53,182 nt of DNA from Castellaniella sp041675725 (GCF_041675725.1 NZ_JBAYTI010000013.1:1-53182); one strand, 5' to 3'. Positions 25,050 through 34,115 are shown, counted from the stretch's first letter. A program made the numbers and translations. Notes: generated from the letters alone by a model not told the origin.

Positions 25050-25575
25050 GCGCGAGGTTCCACATCAGCGCCCTGAATGGCGCCAACATGAGCAGATTCA
25101 CCAGCAACTTGACAGCCAGGTCACCCACGAGAAGCGTCGTCCAGGGAACGTCGGTACCGGCAAATGCGATGGCAAAAAAGGCGACGGTATCGAATACGGC
25201 GGCGATGGCGCCACCGATGAAGGGCGCGCGCCACCAGCGCTGGTGGCGTAAACGGTCGAAGATGGTGATGTCGGTGAGTTGGGCAATCAGGAAAGCACTG
25301 CCCGACGCCAGGGCAATGCGCGGGCTGGCCAGCCAGACCGAGGCGACCAGCGCCGCCGCGAACCCGCCATAGACCACGCGCCGTGCAGCGCGCGGGCCAA
25401 ACCGCCGGTTGAGTACGTCGGTGACGAGAAATGACACGGGATAGGTGATGGCCCCCCAGGTGAGCCAGGGGTTGATCGGGTACTGGACCAGGATGTTGGA
25501 ACCCACGACGATGGCGACCATGCAGGCAAACGCGACCCCGAACTGGCGCGTGGACATGGCGGAAAAATGCGTCAT
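25036..25575 (-). CDS. VUT-family (YhhQ-like) membrane transporter
   Basis: A 179-residue integral membrane protein of the VUT/DUF165 family, with about five or six hydrophobic segments. Conserved pieces are ILVQYPINPWLTWGAITYPVSFLVTDVLNRRFG near the N-terminus and DITIFDRLRHQRWWRAPFIGGAIAAVFDTVAFF in the middle. E. coli YhhQ transports queuosine precursors, so a queuine or preQ transport role is plausible but not proved. It overlaps proC by four bases (ATGA), indicating one operon with that biosynthetic gene. Confidence 0.85.
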   Translation of the reverse strand: MTHFSAMSTRQFGVAFACMVAIVVGSNILVQYPINPWLTWGAITYPVSFLVTDVLNRRFGPRAARRVVYGGFAAALVASVWLASPRIALASGSAFLIAQLTDITIFDRLRHQRWWRAPFIGGAIAAVFDTVAFFAIAFAGTDVPWTTLLVGDLAVKLLVNLLMLAPFRALMWNLARPAS

Positions 25576-26405
25576 GAGGCGTATTGCCCGGCAAGTTCGC
25601 GCGCGCGGCGCGCAGCGGCGGCCACCGCCTGATGAATGATGGCGGCCTGATCATGGGCCTGGAAGACTTCCAGGGCGGCGGCCGTCGTCCCCCCGGGAGA
25701 GGTCACGCGCTCGCGCAGCACGGCTGGGGAATCGGGCGACAGGCTGGCCAGCTGCGTCGCGCCATTGAAGGTGGCCAATGCCAGCATGCGGGCCTGCTCG
25801 GCCGACAGGCCCTGCTGGATGCCCGCAGCGATCAGCGCCTCGAGAAACAGAAACACGTAGGCTGGACCACTGCCAGAGACCGCCGTGACGGCATCGATGG
25901 CGGCGTCATCGGCCACCCACAGGATTTCCCCCACGGCCGACAGCAGGTCTTCTGCCAACTGGCGATCTGCCGTATCGACACCGGCGAGCGCCATCATGCC
26001 CGTGATGCCCGCAGCGATCAGCGCGGGGGTATTGGGCATGCAGCGCACCACACGGGTGAAGGGCCGTTCGGGCGCCCCCAGCCACTGGGAGAGCGCTTGT
26101 GCCGGGATGCCCGCGGCAATGCTGATGACCAGCGTATCGGGTTGCAGCCAGGGCCGGCATTGCTGGACGACCTGCGCCATGATTTGTGGCTTGACCGCAA
26201 AAAACCAGACACGGCTTGCAGCCAGGTGGGCATCGGGTTCGGCAGCGACCGTAGTGCCCATGCCCTGCCAGTGCGCCCGTGTGGCCGCGACGGGATCGAT
26301 TACGTGCACATGGTTGGCCGCACAACGCCGCCCGATCAGGCCGCTGGCCAGCGCACCGGCCATGTTGCCGCCCCCGACGAGGGCCAGAGTGAATTCTTCT
26401 TTCAT
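25572..26405 (-). CDS. proC: Pyrroline-5-carboxylate reductase
   Basis: The last step of proline synthesis, NAD(P)H-dependent reduction of pyrroline-5-carboxylate. The 277-residue protein begins with the dinucleotide motif LALVGGGNMAGALASGLIG and contains the VRCMPNTPALIAAGITGM block. It also has the signature VTAVSGSGPAYVFLFLEALIAAG and the C-terminal LRERVTSPGGTTAAAL. The start at 26405 gives a standard N-terminus; a nine-residue upstream extension is possible but unsupported. It is coupled to the VUT gene downstream and follows the terminator of the second livJ. Confidence 0.95.
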   Translation of the reverse strand: MKEEFTLALVGGGNMAGALASGLIGRRCAANHVHVIDPVAATRAHWQGMGTTVAAEPDAHLAASRVWFFAVKPQIMAQVVQQCRPWLQPDTLVISIAAGIPAQALSQWLGAPERPFTRVVRCMPNTPALIAAGITGMMALAGVDTADRQLAEDLLSAVGEILWVADDAAIDAVTAVSGSGPAYVFLFLEALIAAGIQQGLSAEQARMLALATFNGATQLASLSPDSPAVLRERVTSPGGTTAAALEVFQAHDQAAIIHQAVAAAARRARELAGQYAS

Positions 26406-26444
26406 GGATGTATTGTATGAAAGAAGTGGCACTTTGGTGAATTG

Positions 26445-26470
26445 AAAAGCGGTGCCCCGAAGGGCACCGC
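26445..26470 (-). terminator. Rho-independent terminator with TTCG tetraloop after the second livJ
   Basis: On the minus strand GCGGTGCCC, loop TTCG, GGGCACCGC (26470-26449) is followed by TTTTC. A 9-bp perfect stem, a stabilising UUCG loop and a U-run make this a confident intrinsic terminator. Confidence 0.88.
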
Positions 26471-26473
26471 GAA

Positions 26474-26512
26474 ATCCGGGCGCGATGCGCCCGGATACCT
26501 GGCAATGCCAGG
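26474..26512 (-). promoter_or_regulatory. Two further hairpins between the second livJ stop and its terminator
   Basis: ATCCGGGCGC/GCGCCCGGAT (26474-26483 and 26487-26496) is a 10-bp stem. CCTGGC/GCCAGG (26498-26503 and 26507-26512) is a 6-bp stem directly before the stop codon. With the terminator, three hairpins follow one another within 64 bases, a probable 3'-end stabilising structure for an abundant binding-protein mRNA. Confidence 0.65.
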
Positions 26513-26513
26513 G

Positions 26514-27635
26514 TCAGTCGAAGACCGACTTGCTGCCGTCGGCGTGCCAGGTGAAGACATCGAACTTGAAGGATTCGAGGTCACCCTGGTCGTTCCAGGA
26601 AATCTCGCCGATCGGCGTCTTGACCGAATTGGCATGCAGCCATTCCGCCACCTTGGCCGGATCGTCCTGACCGGCCCCTTTGATGCCGTTGGCAATGGCA
26701 TCGACAGCTGCGTATGCCGTGAGCTGGAATGCGCCGCCCGGGTCGCGGTTCTTGTCTTTGAACGCTTTGACGATCGCTGCGTTGGCAGGATCCGTGGTGA
26801 AGTCGGCCGGCAGGGTGACCAGCATGCCTTCGACGGCCGGGCCGGCAATGGCATTGATGTCTGGGTTACCCACCCCTTCAGGCCCCATGAACTTGGCCTG
26901 CACGCCTTGTTCGGCCCCCTGGCGCAACAACAGACCCATTTCGGGGTGATAGCCGCCGTAATAGACGAAATCCGCCCCCGACGACTTCAGCTTGGTGATG
27001 ACCGCTGAATAATCGCTGTCGCCGGCGTTGATGCCTTCGAACAGCACGACATCGATGCCGGCTTTTTCGAGATCATTCTTGACGGCCTGGGCGATGCCTT
27101 GCCCGTATGACTGCTTGTCGTGCAGGACAGCCACCGCCTTGGGCTTGACCCGGTTCTTGATGAAGTCGGCGGCGGCAGGACCTTGCTGGTCATCCCGGCC
27201 GATCGTGCGGAAAATGGTGTCGTAGCCCTTGCCATCGGTGACCGCCGGCGAAGTGGCCGAGGGCGTGACCATGACCACCCCTTCGTTGTTGTACACCGGC
27301 GTGGCGGCAATGGTGGCGCCGGAGCACACATGGCCGACGACATAGTGGATTTTTTCATTGACCACCCGGTTGGCCACGACGGGCCCCTGCTTGGGTTCGC
27401 AGGCGTCGTCCATCACGACGACCTCGAACTGGTTGCCCAGCACGCCACCTGCGGCATTGATGGTCTCGACGGCTGTGTCCACCCCTTCTTTGACCATGTC
27501 GCCGTACTGGGTCAGTGCGCCGGTATAAGGCCCGGCAACAGCGATGCGGATGGTGTCGGCCTGCGCAGCGGAAGAAAGCATCAGGCCGGTGGCCAGGCCC
27601 AGCGCGATTGCCATCGGCGTAAAGCGTACGTTCAT
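26514..27635 (-). CDS. livJ: Branched-chain amino acid ABC transporter binding protein (second copy)
   Basis: A 373-residue periplasmic binding protein with signal peptide MNVRFTPMAIALGLATGLMLSSAAQA and mature start DTIRIAVAGPYTGALTQYGDM. It shares long blocks with the first copy (FRTIGRDDQQGPAAADFIKN, VLHDKQSYGQGIAQAVKN, FEGINAGDSDYSAVITKLK) and is a paralogue from duplication. It has a strong AGGAGGT ribosome-binding site, a monocistronic layout and a three-hairpin 3' end. It probably supplies an alternative specificity to the same LivHMGF membrane complex. Confidence 0.92.
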   Translation of the reverse strand: MNVRFTPMAIALGLATGLMLSSAAQADTIRIAVAGPYTGALTQYGDMVKEGVDTAVETINAAGGVLGNQFEVVVMDDACEPKQGPVVANRVVNEKIHYVVGHVCSGATIAATPVYNNEGVVMVTPSATSPAVTDGKGYDTIFRTIGRDDQQGPAAADFIKNRVKPKAVAVLHDKQSYGQGIAQAVKNDLEKAGIDVVLFEGINAGDSDYSAVITKLKSSGADFVYYGGYHPEMGLLLRQGAEQGVQAKFMGPEGVGNPDINAIAGPAVEGMLVTLPADFTTDPANAAIVKAFKDKNRDPGGAFQLTAYAAVDAIANGIKGAGQDDPAKVAEWLHANSVKTPIGEISWNDQGDLESFKFDVFTWHADGSKSVFD

Positions 27636-27701
27636 AAGACCTCCTGTAAATGACCCGAAAAGAATACACGAAGGCCCTGCTTCGCGGGTAGTGCCCTCGA
27701 T

Positions 27702-27715
27702 GGGGGTTTACCCCC
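27702..27715. other. Small GC hairpin between dps and the second livJ
   Basis: GGGGG-TTTA-CCCCC forms a 5-bp stem in the 111-base gap downstream of dps and upstream of livJ. It could end dps transcription weakly or lie in the livJ promoter region. No U-tract and no convincing promoter were found. Confidence 0.35.
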
Positions 27716-27746
27716 GGAAGCCGGGCGCCTGCCGCTGCAGATGGCG

Positions 27747-28262
27747 TCAGGCCAACATGCTGCGCAGCATCCAGGCGTTCTTTTCGTGGATGTCGAGCCG
27801 TTGCGTGAGCAAATCGGCCGTGGGCTGGTCGTTGACTTCGTCGGCCATGCGAAATGCACTGCGGGCCGTACGGGCCACGGCCTCGTTGCCGTCGACCAGC
27901 ATTTGCAGCATGCCCTGGGCGTTGGGCACCGAGGTGGGTTCGGCAATGGAACTGAGCCGCGCGTATTCGGCATACGTGCCTGGGGCATAGTGCCCGAGCG
28001 CGCGAATGCGTTCGGCGATTTCGTCGAGCGCCTGCCAGATTTCGGTGTATTGCGTCATGAACAGGTTATGCAAGGCGCTGAACATGGGCCCCGTGACATT
28101 CCAGTGGAAGTTGTGCGTCATCAGGTACAGCGTGTAGGTGTCGGCCAGCGTTTTGGAGAGCTCGGCCACGACGGCGGCGCGATCTTCTGCGGAAATCCCG
28201 ATATCGATGGGCAGGCCGCTGGGCGGGGCGATCTGAGCGGATGGATTGTTGGTTTTGGCCAT
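27747..28262 (-). CDS. dps: Dps-family DNA-protecting ferritin
   Basis: A 171-residue Dps protein that stores iron, consumes peroxide and can coat DNA. The ferroxidase-centre segments are present: THNFHWNVTGPMFSALHNLF and TEIWQALDEIAERIRALGH. The last helix includes LDIHEKNAWMLRSML. The N-terminal tail (MAKTNNPSAQIAPPSG) has one lysine, so DNA binding may be weak. Start 28262 follows AAGGAG. The oxyR gene lies 104 bases upstream on the same strand, fitting peroxide control, although I could not find a convincing full OxyR site between them. Confidence 0.93.
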   Translation of the reverse strand: MAKTNNPSAQIAPPSGLPIDIGISAEDRAAVVAELSKTLADTYTLYLMTHNFHWNVTGPMFSALHNLFMTQYTEIWQALDEIAERIRALGHYAPGTYAEYARLSSIAEPTSVPNAQGMLQMLVDGNEAVARTARSAFRMADEVNDQPTADLLTQRLDIHEKNAWMLRSMLA

Positions 28263-28366
28263 TGAGATCTCCTTGTGGGAATGACGGACAGCCCCAGAAT
28301 AGCACGCCTTGAAGTCGGTGGATGCCCTGTGTGACGGCGCGCGCGGAACGTCGGGCGAGCAGGGGC

Positions 28367-29323
28367 TCAGGCTTCGGCCGCCGCGCTGGCCGGCTCGCCT
28401 TCGAGCAGTTCGATACCCGGCATGCCGCAGCCTCGTATGGCTTGTACCAACGCCTCGATGGCGGCCAGACGCGGATAGCTTCGACGCCACACGAGCACGA
28501 CGCGCCGATCAGGCACGGGCGGCTCGAATGGCACGAAACGCAATAGGCTGCTTTCCGCCCCCTGCACCCCCAGGGCGCTGGCCGGCAGCACCGTGATGCC
28601 AATGCCCGCCGCCACCATGTGCCGGATCGTCTCCAGCGACGAGCCTTCGAAAGTCCGTTGAATGCCTTCGCTGGTCGCCGAGAATCGCGACAGCTCGGGG
28701 CAGACTTCGAGGACCTGATCGCGAAAACAGTGCCCGGTGCCCAGCAGAAGCATGGTTTCTTCTTTCAGCTGCCCAGCCGGTATGCGCGGCCTGCTCACCC
28801 ATGGATGTTCGTGCGGCAGCGCCACGAAAAACGGCTCATCATAGAGCTCGCACTGCGCAAGGCCGTTGTCCGGGATGGGCAAGGCGACGATCGCGCAGTC
28901 GATCTCCCCCTGGCGCAGCAGTTCGAGCAGGCGGGCCGTATAGTTCTCTTGCAACAACAGCGGCATCTGCGGCGTGCGGCGAATCTGCTCGGGCACCAGC
29001 CATGGCAGCAGATACGGACCGATAGTGTAGATCACGCCCACGCGCAGCGGCCCCACCAGGGGATCCTGCCCTTGGCGCGCGATTTCGCGCAAATTGGCAC
29101 TTTCTTCCAATATTTTCTGGGCTTGGGCCACCACCCGCAGCCCGATCGGCGTCACGCCGACCTCGGCCCCGCCGCGCTCGAAAAGGACGACCTCGAGCTC
29201 ATCCTCGAGCTTGCGTATCGCCACCGAGAGCGTGGGCTGGCTGACAAAGCATGCTTCGGCGGCGCGCCCGAAATGACGTTCGCGTGCCACCGCCACAATG
29301 TATTTCAGTTCGGTCAAAGTCAT
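28367..29323 (-). CDS. oxyR: Hydrogen peroxide-sensing regulator OxyR
   Basis: LysR-type regulator of 318 residues. The N-terminal winged helix (TELKYIVAVARERHFGRAAEACFVSQPTLSVAIRKLE) is followed by the substrate-type domain. The two redox cysteines fall at residues 199 and 208 (GTGHCFRDQVLEVC), the same numbers as in E. coli OxyR, so peroxide sensing by disulphide formation is well supported. Start 29323 was chosen because it gives the family N-terminus MTLTELKYIV. recG lies 56 bases upstream and dps downstream, all on the same strand; the oxyR-recG adjacency occurs in other proteobacteria. Confidence 0.95.
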   Translation of the reverse strand: MTLTELKYIVAVARERHFGRAAEACFVSQPTLSVAIRKLEDELEVVLFERGGAEVGVTPIGLRVVAQAQKILEESANLREIARQGQDPLVGPLRVGVIYTIGPYLLPWLVPEQIRRTPQMPLLLQENYTARLLELLRQGEIDCAIVALPIPDNGLAQCELYDEPFFVALPHEHPWVSRPRIPAGQLKEETMLLLGTGHCFRDQVLEVCPELSRFSATSEGIQRTFEGSSLETIRHMVAAGIGITVLPASALGVQGAESSLLRFVPFEPPVPDRRVVLVWRRSYPRLAAIEALVQAIRGCGMPGIELLEGEPASAAAEA

Positions 29324-29379
29324 ATCTTCAAACCCATTCTGCAGCGTCGACTTGCCGTACCCGGCAACCGGGCAGCGCT

Positions 29380-31443
29380 TCAGCCGCGCAAATACTGCAA
29401 CACGCCCGACATCCAGCGTTCCTGGTGGGCCTGCGCGTGCTGCGGATAGGCCCGGCGCAGGCACACTGCGAGATCTCGGGCCAGTTCAAGCAAAGTTTCA
29501 TCGGCCTCGAGATCCGCAAAACGCAGCAAGGCCTGTCCGGATTGGCGCACGCCCAGCAATTCTCCGGGCCCGCGCAAGGCCAGGTCGCGGCGCGCAATCT
29601 CGAAACCGTCGGTCGTTTCATACAAAGCGCGCAGACGATCACGCGCGATCTGCGACAGGGGCGGGTGATACAGGAGGATGCAGGCCGACGGACGGGTTCC
29701 CCGCCCAACCCGCCCACGCAACTGGTGCAGTTGGGCCAGCCCGAAGCGCTCGGCCTGCTCGATCACCATCAGCGAAGCATTGGGTACGTCCAGCCCCACT
29801 TCGATCACCGTCGTGCTGACCAGCAGATCCAGCAGGCCGGCCCGAAAGGCCTCCATGACTTCGGTTTTTTCGGCGGCCGGCAGGCGTCCGTGCATGAGGC
29901 CCACCCGCAGGTCCGGCAAGGCCACTTCGAGTTGCGCATGGGTATCGACGGCCGTTTGCAACTGCAGGGCTTCGCTCTCCTCGACCAGCGGGCATACCCA
30001 GTACGCCTGGGCGCCCCCGCGCAAGGCCGCGCCGACGTGCTCGACGATCTGCGCGCGGCGCCGGTCATCGAACAGGCGCGTGCGAACCGGCTGGCGTCCC
30101 GGCGGCATCTCATCGAGTACGGAAACGTCCATGTCGGCGAAAAATGCCATTGCGAGGGTCCGTGGAATGGGCGTGGCGCTCATGCTCAATTGATGGGGAA
30201 GCACACCATCGGCCGCCCCTTTGGTACTCAGGGCGAGACGCTGTCCCACCCCGAAGCGGTGCTGCTCATCGCTGATCACCAGGCCGAGATTCCGATAGCG
30301 CACTTTTTCCTGGATCAAAGCCTGGGTGCCCACGAGCAGGCGGGTCTGCCCGGACGCCACGGCCTCGAGGCTGTGCCGTCGTTGGGCGGCTGGCACGCTG
30401 CCACTGAGCCAGGCCGGTGGCACGCCAAGGGGTTCCAGCCATTCGTGCAGCTTGCGGTGCAGTTGCTCGGCGAGTATTTCGGTGGGCGCCATGACGGCCA
30501 CCTGGGCGCCGGCCTCGATCGCCTGGGCGCAGGCCAGCGCGGCCACCAGGGTCTTGCCGCTGCCCACATCCCCTTGCAGAAGACGATGCATGGGGTGGCG
30601 GCGCTGGAGATCCTGCCGGATCTGTTCAGCCGCCCGGCGCTGGGCACCGGTTGGCTGGAATGGCAGCCGCTCGAGCAGACGTTGGCACAAGGTGCCGGAA
30701 GCCACCAGCGGCTGGGCGCGCAAGGCCTGGCGCGCGGCCCGGGCATCGGCCAGTGCCAGCTGCTGGGCCAGCAGCTCGTCGAACTTGATGCGTCGCCAGG
30801 CCGGGTGGGTCCGGGCCTGCAACGCCTGGGCGTCGACGTCCCGGCCCGGGTGGTGCAGCAACCGCAGGCTGGGTTCGAAGGCGGCCAGGCGATGGCGCTC
30901 GAGCACCGGTGCCGGCAGGGTGTCCGACAGGTCGGCAGCGTCCAGCGCCTGATTGATCGCCTTGCGCAGACTGGCCTGTGACAGGCCCTGGGTCGTAGGA
31001 TAGACGGGCGTCAGCGTATCCGGCAGCCGGGTATCGGGGTCGGAGACCCGGGGATGCATGATTTCGAGCCCATTGAAGCCCTGCCTGACTTCGCCCCGCA
31101 CCCGGACCCGTCGCCCCTGCGCCATCCGCGTTTGCAGACCCGGATAGACGTGCACCCAGCGCAGATTCAGCCGCCCCGTGGCATCCGCCAGCAAGGCCTG
31201 CAGCTCGCGCCGTGGCGCGGAATGCTGATGACAGGCCAGGACCTCGCCCTCGAAGACGCCGTATGCGCCGATCTCGGCCCGGGAGATCGGCGTGATCGTG
31301 GTGTCGTCCTCGTAGCGCAGCGGCAGATGCGTGACGAAATCCGCGGGGGTGCGCAAGCCCAGACGCTCGAACAGCCGGGCCTGACGGTTGCCTGGAGCGC
31401 CGGCCGAACGCGTCGCTGGACGCTGGCCGCGAGCCTGGACCAA
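29380..31443 (-). CDS. recG: ATP-dependent DNA helicase RecG
   Basis: A branched-DNA translocase that remodels stalled forks and Holliday junctions. The 687-residue protein has the wedge/OB domain at about 60-160, Walker A LLQGDVGSGKTLVAA, the DEQH box VISDEQHRFGVGQR, and helicase motifs TTVIEVGLDVPNASLMVIEQAERFG and QLHQLRGRVGRG. The first codon is TTG (31443); no ATG is near, and E. coli recG also uses a non-ATG start. It begins 15 bases after the ridA-type gene stop, so the two are probably co-transcribed. Confidence 0.94.
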   Translation of the reverse strand: MVQARGQRPATRSAGAPGNRQARLFERLGLRTPADFVTHLPLRYEDDTTITPISRAEIGAYGVFEGEVLACHQHSAPRRELQALLADATGRLNLRWVHVYPGLQTRMAQGRRVRVRGEVRQGFNGLEIMHPRVSDPDTRLPDTLTPVYPTTQGLSQASLRKAINQALDAADLSDTLPAPVLERHRLAAFEPSLRLLHHPGRDVDAQALQARTHPAWRRIKFDELLAQQLALADARAARQALRAQPLVASGTLCQRLLERLPFQPTGAQRRAAEQIRQDLQRRHPMHRLLQGDVGSGKTLVAALACAQAIEAGAQVAVMAPTEILAEQLHRKLHEWLEPLGVPPAWLSGSVPAAQRRHSLEAVASGQTRLLVGTQALIQEKVRYRNLGLVISDEQHRFGVGQRLALSTKGAADGVLPHQLSMSATPIPRTLAMAFFADMDVSVLDEMPPGRQPVRTRLFDDRRRAQIVEHVGAALRGGAQAYWVCPLVEESEALQLQTAVDTHAQLEVALPDLRVGLMHGRLPAAEKTEVMEAFRAGLLDLLVSTTVIEVGLDVPNASLMVIEQAERFGLAQLHQLRGRVGRGTRPSACILLYHPPLSQIARDRLRALYETTDGFEIARRDLALRGPGELLGVRQSGQALLRFADLEADETLLELARDLAVCLRRAYPQHAQAHQERWMSGVLQYLRG

Positions 31444-31457
31444 GGCGGCGGGGCGAG

Positions 31458-31847
31458 TCAGAGGGCCAGGATGGCCTCGACCTCGAACTGGGCCCCCTTG
31501 GGCAGGCTGGCCACGCCAAGCGTGGAGCGCGCAGGATAGGGTTGCGGAATGAGCTCGGCCATGATGGCATTGGCGCTGGCGAACTTGCTCAGGTCGGTGA
31601 GGAAGAGGGTCAGTTTGAGGATGTTTTCGAGCGAGCCTCCAGCTGCTTCGACCACCGCCTGCAGGTTGGCGAACGATTGCCGCACCTGGCCCTCGAAATT
31701 TTCGGAGACCAGCTCGCCGGTGCCGGGCTCGAGGCCGATCTGGCCGGACAGGAAAATCAGCCGGCTGCCGGCGGGTGTAGCGACCCCTTGCGAGTAAGGG
31801 CCCACGGCAGCAGGCGCGCTGTCGGTATGGATGATGTGTTTGGTCAT
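31458..31847 (-). CDS. RidA/YjgF-family reactive-intermediate deaminase
   Basis: A 129-residue protein of the Rid family, which removes reactive enamine/imine intermediates formed by PLP enzymes. The N-terminus (APAAVGPYSQGV), SGQIGLEPGTGELV and the closing RSTLGVASLPKGAQFEVEAIL contain the conserved Arg and Glu of active RidA-type members. It is a soluble trimer in known cases. It lies upstream of recG on the same strand. Confidence 0.92.
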   Translation of the reverse strand: MTKHIIHTDSAPAAVGPYSQGVATPAGSRLIFLSGQIGLEPGTGELVSENFEGQVRQSFANLQAVVEAAGGSLENILKLTLFLTDLSKFASANAIMAELIPQPYPARSTLGVASLPKGAQFEVEAILAL

Positions 31848-31915
31848 AAAGATCCGCCAGAATTGTTCAACTATCAGAGTTTAACGACCCATAGCAAAGA
31901 ATTAAAGCCATGGGG

Positions 31916-32692
31916 TCAGCGTTCAGCGAAAGCGCGCTCGAACACGTAATCGCCCGGTTCCCCTACGCCGGTGGACACCACGAAGCCACGCGCATCCAGC
32001 ATGGCCCGAATATCGGCCAGCATGGCTGGGCTGCCGCAGACCATGGCCCGGTCCAGGGCGGGATCCAGAGGCGGCAGGCCGATATCCGCAAACAGCTGCC
32101 CGCTTTCTACCAGGGTGGTGAGCCGCCCCTCGTTCTTGTACGGCTCGCGCGTGACCGTCGGATAATAGATCAGTTTTTCACGTACCATCTCGCCTAGGTA
32201 TTCGTCTTCGGGCAACTGCTTCTGGATGAGATCGGTATAAGCCAGTTCGCTGATGAAGCGGACCCCGTGCATCAGCACCACGTGCTCGAACCGGTCATAG
32301 ACGTCTGGATCCTGGATGATGCTCAGGAACGGCGCCAGGCCCGTGCCCGTGGCAAACAGATACAGGTTGCGCCCCGGCTTGAGGTCGTCGACCACCAGGG
32401 TCCCGACGGGCTTGCGACTGATCAGCACCCGATCGCCGGGCTTCAGGTGCTGCAGACGCGACGTCAGTGGCCCATTGGGTACTTTGATGCTGAAGAACTC
32501 CAGATTTTCCTGGTGATTGGCGCTGGCAATACTGTAGGCTCTGAGCAAGGGTTTGCCATCGACCTCCAGGCCGAGCATCACGAAATGGCCGTTGTTGAAC
32601 CGCAGGCCCGGATCGCGGGTGGTGGTGAACGAGAAAAGCGTGTCGTTCCAGTGATGCACGCTGAGTACTTCCTCGGTACGAAAAGCAGCCAT
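31916..32692 (-). CDS. fpr: Ferredoxin--NADP reductase
   Basis: A 258-residue FAD enzyme that exchanges electrons between NADPH and ferredoxin or flavodoxin. The FAD-binding RAYSIAS (about 51-57), the NADP-binding FATGTGLAPFLSI and VMLMHGVR-like strands, and the terminal GDYVFERAF match the bacterial FPR subclass, in which the C-terminal residues stack on the flavin. It follows glnA after ten bases. In related bacteria Fpr belongs to oxidative-stress defence and iron-sulphur metabolism, which fits the nearby oxyR and dps. Confidence 0.94.
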   Translation of the reverse strand: MAAFRTEEVLSVHHWNDTLFSFTTTRDPGLRFNNGHFVMLGLEVDGKPLLRAYSIASANHQENLEFFSIKVPNGPLTSRLQHLKPGDRVLISRKPVGTLVVDDLKPGRNLYLFATGTGLAPFLSIIQDPDVYDRFEHVVLMHGVRFISELAYTDLIQKQLPEDEYLGEMVREKLIYYPTVTREPYKNEGRLTTLVESGQLFADIGLPPLDPALDRAMVCGSPAMLADIRAMLDARGFVVSTGVGEPGDYVFERAFAER

Positions 32693-32702
32693 GGCAGTAT
32701 CC

Positions 32703-34115
32703 TCAAAGGGTGTAATACAGGTCGAACTCGACCGGATGGGGGGTCATGCGCAAGCGATCGAGTTCGCGTTCTTTCAGATCCAGCCAGGTATCGATCAAAT
32801 CGTTGCTGAACACCCCGCCACGCACCAGGAATTCGCGGTCCTGATCGAGCGCCTCGAGCGCCTGCTCGAGCGACACGCAGACCGTGGGGATTTTTGCGTC
32901 TTCCTCGGGCGGCAGGTCATACAGGTTCTTGTCGGCCGGGTCGCCCGGATGAATCTTGTTCTGCACGCCATCGAGCCCCGCCATCATCAGCGCCGAAAAG
33001 GCCAGATAGGGGTTGGCCAGCGGGTCCGGGAAACGGGCCTCGACGCGGCGGGCCTTGGGATTGGAGACGTACGGGATGCGGATCGAGGCCGAGCGGTTGC
33101 GCGCCGAATAGGCCAGTTTGACGGGCGCTTCGTAGTGCGGCACCAGGCGCTTGTAAGAATTCGTCCCTGGGTTGGTGAGCGCATTCAGGGCGCGGGCATG
33201 GTGGATGATGCCGCCGATGTAATACAGCGCGAATTCGGACAGGCCGCCGTAGCCGCTGCCCGAGAACAGGTTCTGGCCGTCTTTCCAGATCGATTGATGC
33301 ACGTGCATGCCCGAACCGTTGTCCCCTTTGATGGGCTTGGGCATGAATGTGGCGGTCTTGCCGTATGAGTGCGCCACGTTGCGGATGACGTATTTCATGA
33401 CCTGCGTCCAGTCGGCCCGCTGGACCAGGGTGGCAAAGCGCGTGCCGATCTCCAGTTGGCCGGCGTGGCCGACCTCGTGGTGATGGATCTCGACCGGCAC
33501 CCCCATCTGTTCTATCAGGAGACACATTTCAGCGCGCAGGTCGGCAAAAGAATCCATGGGCGGCACGGGCACATAACCGCCCTTGACCGCCGGCCGGTAG
33601 CCCGAGTTGCCACCGTTGGATTCGTGCGCATTGGACCACGCGGCCTCGTCTGAATGGATACGCACGAAACACCCGGACATGTCGGCCTGCCAGCTGATGC
33701 CGTCGAACACGAAAAACTCGGGCTCCGGGCCGAAATAAGCCGTATCGCCCAGGCCACTGGACTTGAGATAGGCTTCGGCGCGACGCGCCAGGGAGCGCGG
33801 ATCGCGATCATAGCCTTTCAGGTCTGCCGGTTCGACGACGTCGCAGGTGAGAATGAGGGTGATTTCGTCACGAAATGGATCCAGCCGGGCGGTCCCTGCG
33901 TCGGGCATGAGATTCATGTCCGAGGCTTCGATGCCTTTCCAGCCGGGCAGCGACGAACCGTCAAACGCGATGCCCGATTCCATGCGGTCTTCATCCATCT
34001 GACTGGCCGGAATGGTGAGATGGTGTTCGCGGCCCAGCATGTCGGTGAAACGCAGGTCGACGAAGCGGACCTCGTGTTCGGCGATCAGGTGAATGACGTG
34101 TTCGGGCGTAGACAT
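32703..34115 (-). CDS. glnA: Glutamine synthetase type I
   Basis: ATP-dependent amidation of glutamate, the main ammonium assimilation step. The 470-residue protein has the N-terminal MLGREHHLTIPAS region, the catalytic blocks YFGPEPEFFVFD, GHAGQLEIGTRF and KPIKGDNGSGMHVHQS, and the adenylylation site NLYDLPPEE (Tyr399, equivalent to Tyr397 in E. coli). Activity control by adenylylation is therefore likely. Start 34115 is set by homology; an upstream extension to 34178 has no family support. No clear sigma-54 promoter is visible in the 110-base gap before it. Confidence 0.97.
   Translation of the reverse strand: MSTPEHVIHLIAEHEVRFVDLRFTDMLGREHHLTIPASQMDEDRMESGIAFDGSSLPGWKGIEASDMNLMPDAGTARLDPFRDEITLILTCDVVEPADLKGYDRDPRSLARRAEAYLKSSGLGDTAYFGPEPEFFVFDGISWQADMSGCFVRIHSDEAAWSNAHESNGGNSGYRPAVKGGYVPVPPMDSFADLRAEMCLLIEQMGVPVEIHHHEVGHAGQLEIGTRFATLVQRADWTQVMKYVIRNVAHSYGKTATFMPKPIKGDNGSGMHVHQSIWKDGQNLFSGSGYGGLSEFALYYIGGIIHHARALNALTNPGTNSYKRLVPHYEAPVKLAYSARNRSASIRIPYVSNPKARRVEARFPDPLANPYLAFSALMMAGLDGVQNKIHPGDPADKNLYDLPPEEDAKIPTVCVSLEQALEALDQDREFLVRGGVFSNDLIDTWLDLKERELDRLRMTPHPVEFDLYYTL

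Noticed and set aside
28263..28366. An OxyR binding site in front of dps
   Set aside because: Only one ATAG-like half-site was seen; the four-part OxyR consensus is not met.
29251..30981. A 576-codon open frame opposite recG
   Set aside because: RecG is intact on the minus strand with all helicase motifs; the opposing frame has no domain and no start signal.
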